Assembly: GCA_021014945.1 (NCBI GenBank)
Contig: MU266469.1
Coordinates: forward strand, 1-64,000
Origin: Leucogyrophana mollusca
Taxonomy: Eukaryota; Basidiomycota; Agaricomycetes; Boletales
DNA: 64,000 nucleotides
Direction: 5' to 3'
The notes under the pieces are model-generated. The model was not told the origin of the DNA. It ran no database searches and was given only the letters and a program-made list of their open reading frames with translations. Below, piece after piece: positions 57,057 to 64,000 of the stretch (positions are counted from its first letter, which is position 1; each line of letters begins with the position of its first letter). The position numbers and the translations under genes were made by a program.

Positions 57057-58568
57057 ATGGCCAACCAACGCCTACAGGCGGAACTCCTTGCAGAGTACTA
57101 TCGATATGTCATGAACGACATCCCCCTCCGCATGATCTACGTTCCGGAAATGAAGCTCGTCACCCGGCAGTTTGTAGCCTCGCACCTCCGAGCGACCATA
57201 GAAGCGCTCACAGACCAAGAGCTGCGGGAAGCCAAGGTGCTCGAAGCATTGGGCACCAAAGCCGTCGGCCACATGCGCTACGTGCGCGAGAAAGTGAAGT
57301 ACGCGATCCTCTCCCACCGCTGGCTGGAGCAGGAAACGTCGTATCAGCAGGCCATATCCGGCGGGATCCGCGGCGACGACAAGCTGGAGAGGTTCTGCGC
57401 GGTGGCGGGGTCCTATGGCATAGAGTTTGCGTGGGCGGACACGTGCTGCATCGATAAGAGCAGCAGCGCGGAGCTTGACGAGTCGATCCGATCGATGTTT
57501 CGATGGTACGAGAACTCCGAGATATGTATTGTGCACCTCGCACAAACGACAGTCCTCGACGAGCTGGTGGCGGATGAATGGTGGATTCGGGGGTGGACGC
57601 TGCAGGAGTTCCTCGCGCCGGAGAGAATAAAGTTTCTCAACAAGGACTGGAAGGCGTTGACGGAGGCAGATAACGACAGAGCGGTAAACGCCCTTTTGCC
57701 GCTGATTGAAGAGGCATCGGGCATTGGACACAAGCATGCTCGCGTCTTCTCGCCGGTTCCCACTAACGTCGGAGAAAAGATGGCGTGGGCGGCGAGGCGA
57801 AAGACGACGCGGGATGAGGATGTCGCGTATTCATTGATGGGGATATTTGATGTCAGTTTACAGATCGCGTATGGAGAGGGAAAGGAGCGCGCGTTTGTCC
57901 GCCTTATGGAAGCCATTATGCGCTCGGGAGATCCATCAGTTCTCCACTGGGCTGGGCCGGCGGCGAGCCACCGCTCTTCCGAGGCCATCCCGTCCAGCCC
58001 GGCCTGCTACGTGGGCCAGCCGAGCGAAGGACTTACACTTGGGACGGCGGGGGTTTTGCTCGAAAAGCTTGACATTGCGGTCACTAGCCGGGGATTGCGG
58101 ATTCCTATGGTGGTTCTTCCCTTGAGGCTCACGCGGCGACACTCGGACGCAAGTCACGCTTGGGTGTTGGAATGCCCAATCATTCCAGGGGCTATAGTCA
58201 ACGCCAACCTGACAGAGTTACCAGATCTTTATATTGAGGCACCACGGGCCGAATATGCATTGGGCATCTTCACTTATACTCGTCTCGTTCGCACGTCCAA
58301 CCCTGGCCTCTTCGGAAGCTCGATGCCGTATCTGCTGAGGAGAGAGCTGCTCGACGAAACAAAGCCAGAGGAGGGTGCGGGAGTAGAGAATTGCAATCTG
58401 GGATTGCGTAGCGCAGATCGGTCGAACGTATACTGCCCGCGCGAATGGGTGAGGATACTGGACAGAGAATACATTACTCTTCACATCCCCGGTGCACATC
58501 AGCCCGGGACATTGAATGGAAGTATGTTTTTTGTCGACAAGAAGTATCTGGAGATAGTTTACTTGTGA
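57057..58568 (+). CDS. HET-domain protein
   Basis: Single exon, 503 residues. HET domains act in fungal self/non-self recognition and can trigger cell death. The HET signature is complete: YAILSHRWLEQE (about residue 81), a conserved block FAWADTCCIDKSSSAELDES (about 124-143) with SMFRWYENSEICIVHL, and DEWWIRGWTLQEFLAPERIK (about 174). After the domain comes KTTRDEDVAYSLMGIFDVSL and the GEG motif YGEGKERAF, both usual in basidiomycete HET proteins, then a C-terminal region of about 200 residues without a known domain. No NACHT or other partner domain is fused. The lack of introns is notable in this intron-rich window but common in this family. Confidence 0.88.
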   Translation: MANQRLQAELLAEYYRYVMNDIPLRMIYVPEMKLVTRQFVASHLRATIEALTDQELREAKVLEALGTKAVGHMRYVREKVKYAILSHRWLEQETSYQQAISGGIRGDDKLERFCAVAGSYGIEFAWADTCCIDKSSSAELDESIRSMFRWYENSEICIVHLAQTTVLDELVADEWWIRGWTLQEFLAPERIKFLNKDWKALTEADNDRAVNALLPLIEEASGIGHKHARVFSPVPTNVGEKMAWAARRKTTRDEDVAYSLMGIFDVSLQIAYGEGKERAFVRLMEAIMRSGDPSVLHWAGPAASHRSSEAIPSSPACYVGQPSEGLTLGTAGVLLEKLDIAVTSRGLRIPMVVLPLRLTRRHSDASHAWVLECPIIPGAIVNANLTELPDLYIEAPRAEYALGIFTYTRLVRTSNPGLFGSSMPYLLRRELLDETKPEEGAGVENCNLGLRSADRSNVYCPREWVRILDREYITLHIPGAHQPGTLNGSMFFVDKKYLEIVYL

Positions 58569-58756
58569 TTCCCGTGTCCAATGCGAACAGGCTATGCTGG
58601 CTGCAGGAGGCCTGCCTTGAACTTGAACGCCTTCCGCATTTGGCGTGATCGACTGTTTAGCCACGTGCGAAATTTTGCCTTGACTCTCCAAGTCTCTCGA
58701 GTCTCTTGAATTGTTGAGCACTGCTGCAGCTGGCGTCTTTCTCAGAGTCGTCCAGG

Positions 58757-60742
58757 ATGCGAAGATCTCTGCCAAAAGTCCGAATAGCACCCGCGCTACG
58801 CAATCCGCCAATACAGCCTCGGTCCATCCACGTCTCCGCCCAATGCTCCTCCGCCTTCGCCCTCGATCCTTCCTCTTCCTCTTCTTCAGACACAAAGAGC
58901 CCACGAGAGCTCCTCCGTGAACTCAAGTTCGCCGACCTCACAGACAGTCTCGCCCGCGAAACCCCAAACCCCTCGCGTGCATGGGCCTACTACGTCGATC
59001 TCCTCAACTACCTCGAGTTCGCAAGCATTCCCCTCCAGATCCACCAAGCCGTCCTCCGCAAATGCGTCCCTACCCCCGCTGTCCTCCGCAGCGCCGTTGC
59101 GCGCCGGATGCTCGCGGGGAACGTCCCGCGGCTTCCCCATCTGTACGAGTCGCGCCTGAAGACCGTCATGCGGAATATACGCATGGCAGGGCAGAAGCCG
59201 ACGCTTGACGACTATCATTTTATACTGGAGCAATTTGCCTCGGTGGGACACCATACGGGCGCCCTCCAGGTGTACAAGGAGCTCGTCCACGTATTCAAAC
59301 TCGAGCCTACGCCTAAAACGTTCGGTCTCTGCCTCCAAGCCATCGCACACCGCCTTACGCTCCCTACCTACAAAGCACACCGACCAGGCCTGCTCCTCGA
59401 GACGAGCAACATGTGCCGCAAGCTGTTGCAGGAGATGACCAAGTACAAGCTCCCGCTCACGTCCGTGAACCTCGACTTGACCGTCCGTGTCCTGAAGGAG
59501 ACCGTAGACAAGGACGCGTTCTCGCAGCTGATGAAGATGGGCTACGGGATCGACCTCGACTTCCCCGACCATCCTCCTTTGGACAGACTACAAGTCCCCG
59601 ACGCAGCAGAAGACGAGGCAGCCGCCGCACTCTTCCAAACCCGCCAGCCCTTCTCCACCGCCGCCCTAAACACCACAATCGACATGCTCGGCCGCCTCGG
59701 CAACGTCTCCAAGCTCGTGCAGACCTTCGAGGTCCTCACCCAGCCGCTGCCCCCGCAGGCCGCACAGCACTTCTCCCACGAGTTCGACGACGACGAGGAC
59801 GACTTTGGCGTCCAGAACCCCGCGGCGACGCAGCCGCACGCGACCCCGCACGCGCTGCCCAACACGACGTCGTACAACCTCCTCCTGAAGCACGTCTCGC
59901 GCGCGGGGCACGCGACGTTTGCGCGGCACTACCTCGTGCAGGCGATGCGGCTCGACCGTGACACGGACAGGGCGCTGCGCTCGCAGATGCGGGATCCGCC
60001 CGAGGCGGTCGTGCCCCCGCGCTTCGCGATCAATCGGGGGACGCTGCTGCCGGTGTTCGGGGAGGCGAATCGGGATAAGAATATGGAGCTGCTGCGCTGG
60101 GTGGGGTGGGTCGCGCGGCAGACGCTGAGGCGGAAGCGCAACGACCTTGCGTGGTATAGCCGGGTGCAGGAGGAGAGGGAGGAACAGGAGAGGGAAGCCT
60201 GGCTTAGGAGTGTGTCGCCTGATGCCCTTTCGGAACCTGAGCGCCTCGCTGGCGCCTCCCAGCCCCCAGCCCCGTCGCCCTCAGCCTCGCATACCACCGA
60301 CGAGCCTCCCCCACAGCCCGACGTCCCCTCCCCGCCACCCACCGCCGACCCCAACCCCACCCCCACGCCAAAACCCTTCTCCCTCCCTTTGCACCTCCTC
60401 ATCCTCCAGCGGGACATATCCGAGATCAGCGCCTTCAACGCGCACCTCGAGTCCGTCCTCGCACGGAACACGCAGCGCGTCAAGGAGCGGCTCGGGCGGC
60501 GCGTGTGGGGCGGGAAGAGCGTGTACCTCCTGCACGAGGACGCGCGGCGGGAGGTGCAGCGCAGGACGTGGACGAGCATCGTCAATTTCAGGCCCGAGCG
60601 CGTGAGGGCGCAGCGGGGAGGGGGCGCGGGGAGGAGTGGGGAGGGGAGGGGGAGGGGCGGGGCGTATGTCCGGCCGGGGTGGCTGGCGAGTCAGAGGGGG
60701 CTGGCGACGTCGCCGGTGGTGGATCGGCTGGCGCTGTCGTGA
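58757..60742 (+). CDS. Mitochondrial PPR-like protein
   Basis: Single exon, 661 residues. The start MRRSLPKVRIAPALRNPPIQ then PRSIHVSAQCSS is Arg/Ser-rich without acids, as in a mitochondrial presequence. Helical repeats around residues 120-400 follow the pentatricopeptide pattern, e.g. PTLDDYHFILEQFASVGHHT with GALQVYKELV, then PTPKTFGLCLQAIAHRL and TTSYNLLLKHVSRAGH. A Pro/Ser/Thr linker (about 495-545) precedes a C-terminal segment with LHLLILQRDISEISAFNAHL and a Gly/Arg-rich tail (GGGAGRSGEGRGRGG). PPR proteins bind organelle RNA and act in processing or translation. The exact orthologue is not named. The 3' half is very GC-rich, so several long frames on other strands here are shadows. 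Confidence 0.8.
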   Translation: MRRSLPKVRIAPALRNPPIQPRSIHVSAQCSSAFALDPSSSSSSDTKSPRELLRELKFADLTDSLARETPNPSRAWAYYVDLLNYLEFASIPLQIHQAVLRKCVPTPAVLRSAVARRMLAGNVPRLPHLYESRLKTVMRNIRMAGQKPTLDDYHFILEQFASVGHHTGALQVYKELVHVFKLEPTPKTFGLCLQAIAHRLTLPTYKAHRPGLLLETSNMCRKLLQEMTKYKLPLTSVNLDLTVRVLKETVDKDAFSQLMKMGYGIDLDFPDHPPLDRLQVPDAAEDEAAAALFQTRQPFSTAALNTTIDMLGRLGNVSKLVQTFEVLTQPLPPQAAQHFSHEFDDDEDDFGVQNPAATQPHATPHALPNTTSYNLLLKHVSRAGHATFARHYLVQAMRLDRDTDRALRSQMRDPPEAVVPPRFAINRGTLLPVFGEANRDKNMELLRWVGWVARQTLRRKRNDLAWYSRVQEEREEQEREAWLRSVSPDALSEPERLAGASQPPAPSPSASHTTDEPPPQPDVPSPPPTADPNPTPTPKPFSLPLHLLILQRDISEISAFNAHLESVLARNTQRVKERLGRRVWGGKSVYLLHEDARREVQRRTWTSIVNFRPERVRAQRGGGAGRSGEGRGRGGAYVRPGWLASQRGLATSPVVDRLALS

Positions 60743-61171
60743 GTCGTGCCCTTCCTTCGCCTGTAAGTCCTGCACACGCAACTGGGGTAACGCGCGCCTG
60801 CTGACGCCGTTCTTCAGCTTACAGGGGCCTGCCGGCCCAGTATTACTACATACGGGCATCGACCTGTGAGGGTCAATCTACTCCCCTATACCACACCCGC
60901 TGTTGTAGATACGCGCTACTTATATGTGGATGTAATTGCTGCCTCGCATGATGACCGCCGCTTCGCCAGGCAACGTCAAGCAGGGCTGTGGCACGCATAT
61001 ACCCTACACACATGGGAATTAGTAGGAGAGCATATGTACACAAGTACCGAAGAACACAAATGACACCCAAACCCAAAGTAAAGCAGAAGGAAGCCAGAAA
61101 GCCGAAAATTCCATGCACAACATCGACAGGTCCGTGGAAGTGAGAACGGTGTAATCCTGGGCGGAACCCGC

Positions 61172-63308
61172 CTACCCGAGCCTGCCATGCTCCGCCGCCC
61201 GATCCAGCACGACCTTCTCCATCGCGTCCAGCCACAGCTCGATACTCGTCTGAAATCCAGCCCCGGCGCCTTGTTTCCCCCCACCCGCAGTTCCAGTTCC
61301 AGTCCCATTCGGTGCGTGCACGACGGACTTGCTCACCCCGGTGCCGATGTACCGCGCGAGCGCGAGGACGGGGAGGCGGCGGAGCGCGCGTCCTGAGAGG
61401 CGTTGTTCCTGTATGCGCGTGGGGGATGCATATCGGAGGGTAGTAAATAGGTAGACAAGCCGGAGTGTAGTAAGTAGGTAGACATGCAAGCGAGTAAGCA
61501 GACAAGCGGGGTCAGCAAATAAACAGCCAGCACGACATCACAACCACGCTGCGTACCCGGCATTTATCGGACAGGGCGAGGAGGCTGCGGCCGAGGGCCT
61601 CTTTTTGCTGGTGCTGGTCTGGGGCTGAGGTGGGGGTGGTGTGGGCGGACGGGAGGGAGGGCGCGAAGCGGGACGTCTTCTCGTAGTAGAGGGCTTCGTT
61701 TAGTGCTGGGACGGGCTGGTGGGAGTGGACGGGAAATAGGGGCACGGGAAATGGGGGCACAGGGATGGGCGGCGCGGGTAACACGGGGTTGGTCAGCGCG
61801 AGGGCGAGGACGAAAGCGAGAAGAAAAGGAAATGGGGGACGGGAAGTAAAGGAAAAGAGCACACGCACCGTTTCCTGCACGATCCCCTTACTGACGAACT
61901 CCCACAGCGCGCTGCGCAGGATCTCATAAATGGCCTCACGCGACGGGAGGTCAATGTACTGGATGATGTCCGCGCGGTCGACGAATGCGGAGTCTTTGGG
62001 GGACATTAGTGCAGCATGAGTTATGGAGGGGTTGTAATTGCACAACAATTGGCGTTGTCAGTCCAGGAGGGGTAGGACAGGGAGCGGGGGGAGAGGGCGC
62101 ACCTATTGCTTTGGCGAGATTGCTGGTGGACATGACGAGCACGTTCTTCTTGTGCTTGAGTTTGTCGAGCTGGGTGAGGAGCGCGTTGACTACCTGCGAT
62201 GACGATTTATGAGTTGGTGGGGATGAGAGGAACGGAACTGCGTACTCGTAAACCATCCGAGGGCTCGGTCCCGGCCATGGCACCCGCCCGCGCTGCCGTC
62301 AAGGACTCGACTTCATCTGGGGTGGAAAAGTCAGCGACGATGGTCCGCCGGGCGAGAGCGAATGACGAAACCTATGAGCACGACGACGAAACAGTCCTCG
62401 TCTTCGACCATCTCCATGATGCTGGAGAACAGCCGCTGGACGAGCTTCCCCGACTCGGAGAACCAGCGGGAGAAGAGGGAGTGCGAGTTGATCTCCAAGA
62501 GGCGGGACTGGGAGTACCTGTAGGGGGTCAGGTCAGCTGGGATGGCTGCGGGGAGGAGGACTTACCGGTGAGACAGCCGTATGGACAGCTTCTGAGCCAA
62601 GGCGCGGCATAGCGACGTCTTTCCCGTGCCAGGTGGGCCGTGAAGCAGCACCACACGATTCCAAGACACCAAATTGACTATACGACGGCATAATGAGCAG
62701 CGTGATCGCGATCACGCCCGTACTTCATTACTCACAGTCAACATTCGCGTCGCTGAGGACAAGCGTCGCATGGATATAGTCGAGGAGCTTGAGTTTGATG
62801 TTGTCGGTATATATCAAGCCGTCCCAGAGGCCCTCCCAAGTGCGGCACGGGAGCTCGCACACGCTGGCAGCCAGAATGTCCTCGCCGCCTTCGTCGCGCC
62901 CGGCCGAGCCGTTTGCGTATTCCTCTACAGTGTCGGTCTCAGAGGGCTGGTAGGTGTGCACCTGGAGGGAGACCTGGTGGAGGGGGAGGCAGGTGGAGGG
63001 ACAGGACGATTCGGAGACGGCGATGTGCTCGACGGAGGAGGCAAGGGAGGGGTCGGATTCCCAGCCGTGGAGGGTAGATGGAAGGGATATGGACTCGTAG
63101 GAGGAGAGGATGTAGTTCTTGACGAGATCTTTTATGATGTCCACCCGCCGTTTCGACTGCGTCGAGAGCCGCACTTCGACTGGTGTTGTTTTTCTGGTGA
63201 GTTTGGGACGTGAGCGGTGGTGGATTGCTTACCGTGCACTGTCCATATTATATCTGAGGTTTGCCCGCTGGACAGAGCCATTTGATCTGTGCCGGTGCTT
63301 GCGATCAT
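61172..63308 (-). CDS. PCH2: Pch2/TRIP13 AAA+ ATPase
   Basis: AAA+ ATPase that remodels HORMA-domain proteins (meiotic HORMADs; Mad2 with p31comet). Nine exons on the minus strand: 63308-63233, 63179-62736, 62677-62566, 62517-62372, 62316-62246, 62193-62103, 61993-61869, 61715-61557 and 61408-61172, 486 residues. The N-terminal part has [14 protein letters not shown] and a region ending [20 protein letters not shown]. The AAA core reads [20 protein letters not shown] (Walker A about residue 187), [45 protein letters not shown] (Walker B), [39 protein letters not shown] (sensor 1, arginine finger region) and [13 protein letters not shown] (sensor 2). The first acceptor was placed at CACCAG/TC because it alone gives VHVEV. 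Its start codon lies 61 bp from a divergent gene. Confidence 0.92.
61731..61760 (+). repeat. 15-bp tandem repeat with G-runs inside a Pch2 intron
   Basis: GGGAAATAGGGGCAC and GGGAAATGGGGGCAC stand head to tail, followed by AGGGATGGG. The plus strand has five or more runs of three or more G within 40 bases, a possible G-quadruplex. It lies in the long seventh intron (61868-61716) of the minus-strand Pch2 gene. Confidence 0.6.
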
Positions 63309-63369
63309 GGTGGATTGAGGGAGAGACGCGTTGCAACGCGTCAATAGACAATCACAATTATCACATCAC
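63309..63369. promoter_or_regulatory. Very short divergent promoter, Pch2/Rdx
   Basis: Only 61 bases separate the Pch2 ATG (minus, 63308) from the first ATG of the Rdx gene (plus, 63370); 94 if the second ATG (63403) is used. The region holds TTGAGGGAGAG and CAATCACAAT strings. Both genes must share control sequence here, or transcripts overlap. Confidence 0.5.
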
Positions 63370-63976
63370 ATGACTCAAATCTTTTTGGACCCGACCACAT
63401 CTATGGCTAGTTGCTCGCTTCCTGGAAGTACAGATGATAACAACACAAGCAGTCTACTCGACCCTTTGACTTTTGTGCCCCCAAAGCCTCCGTCCACGCC
63501 AAGCGTAATCATCGAATTCTGCGACAGAGTCAGTGCCCCCTATTGATCTCTCCCTTACTTCACTCAACCACCCCCAAACAGTGCCGTTGGTGAACACCAT
63601 AGCTCGTATAATGTAGATTCAGGGATTGACACGCCTCTCCAGGCTACACCGAGCCACATGGGTATCGACTGAGCTCTTCCTCACCTTCCCTCCGCCCGCA
63701 CTGAAGGGCATATCGATCGTCCCTCTCAACTCCGACGAAACGGGAGGACGGTTCCGCGTCTGGTTGGATGATGGCGGTGATGTGCCGCATCTCATGTGGG
63801 ATAGGAAGACCGAGGGTGGGTTTCCAGAGCTGAAAGTCTTGGTGAGTAGCATCTTTTGCCCCCCGGCAGACGCGCCGTCTGACTGCACGATTATGACTTC
63901 TCTCCGGCAGAAACAAAGAATAAGAGATCGTATTCAACCTGGAAAATCCCTCGGTCATTCCGACCGAAAGGAGTGA
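63370..63976 (+). CDS. Rdx-family (SelW/SelT-like) thioredoxin-fold protein with 8-nt micro-exon
   Basis: Four exons: 63370-63528, 63582-63589 (8 nt), 63643-63841 and 63911-63976, 143 residues (132 if the ATG at 63403 is used). The join through the micro-exon gives IIEFCDRCRWLHRATWVSTE, the CxxC redox motif of the Rdx/SelW family with cysteine in place of selenocysteine. The family pattern continues: ELFLTFPPPALKGISIVPLN, GGRFRVWLDD, LMWDRKTEGGFPELKVLKQR, then IRDRIQPGKSLGHSD. These proteins have a thioredoxin-like fold and presumed redox roles; the partner is unknown. The last exon ends just before the window edge, so the gene is complete. The second cysteine depends entirely on correct micro-exon splicing. 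Confidence 0.85.
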
Positions 63977-64000
63977 GCGAGCTAGTACTATGCTATGACT

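Noticed and set aside
58886..60859. Several long minus- and plus-strand frames over the PPR gene
   Set aside because: GC-rich coding DNA leaves other frames open; only the 58757-60742 frame has a presequence and helical repeats.
63194..63232. 39-nt first intron in Pch2
   Set aside because: It would be unusually short and puts the next exon in the wrong frame; the acceptor at 63180 gives a 53-nt intron and the expected VHVEV.

Overview
The window is nuclear DNA of a filamentous basidiomycete, most likely an Agaricomycete. Genes are dense on both strands and are split by many short introns, mostly 47-72 nt, with GT(A/G)NG donors and YAG acceptors. The gene content is eukaryotic throughout: a Pch2/TRIP13 ATPase, a RuvB-like 1 ATPase, a mitochondrial DEAD-box helicase, a PPR protein, a kelch protein, an inositol polyphosphate 5-phosphatase and a HET-domain protein. 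No rRNA, tRNA, CRISPR or bacterial operon was seen. Most genes below were rebuilt by hand from splice sites and frame continuity, so exon limits are models, not transcript data.

Layout. 1-725: 5' end of a retrotransposon-type ORF1, cut by the window edge. 2.1-4.4 kb: MRH4-type DEAD-box helicase. 5.6-8.1 kb: eight-exon membrane protein of unknown role. 8.9-16.1 kb: an eleven-exon kelch protein flanked by two decayed WD40 fragments, with an orphan four-exon gene after the second. 16.4-20.8 kb (minus): WD40-like plus inositol 5-phosphatase protein. 23.3-24.9 kb (minus): secreted-type epoxide hydrolase in ten exons. 25.4-31.6 kb: two large conserved proteins of unknown function, divergently transcribed. 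32.4-34.8 kb: a small GPI-anchor-type surface protein and a putative p31comet (MAD2L1BP) homologue. 35.2-44.4 kb: two RNase H-like paralogues in opposite orientation, with a small TATA-driven basidiomycete protein gene and the RVB1 gene between them. 44.8-45.5 kb: O6-alkylguanine-DNA alkyltransferase. 46.0-48.0 kb: unknown protein. 48.6-54.3 kb: two tandem UPF1-like SF1 helicases with identical exon plans. 55-56.2 kb: decayed gene. 57.1-60.7 kb: HET-domain protein and PPR-like protein. 61.2-64.0 kb: Pch2/TRIP13 and a Rdx (SelW-like) protein, divergent from a 61-bp gap.

The most interesting points are: (1) the tandem helicases, whose N-terminal 270 residues look like a DnaQ/WRN-type exonuclease fold without visible catalytic acids, and whose second copy switches midway to a CpG-depleted composition; (2) a putative p31comet gene and a clear TRIP13/Pch2 gene in one 30-kb stretch, known partners in remodelling HORMA proteins such as Mad2; (3) micro-exons of 8 and 15 nt and three GC-AG introns; (4) two RNase H paralogues, one of which has lost putative zinc-binding cysteines.

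Limits: no searches were run. Family names come from motifs visible in the translations and recalled family patterns.
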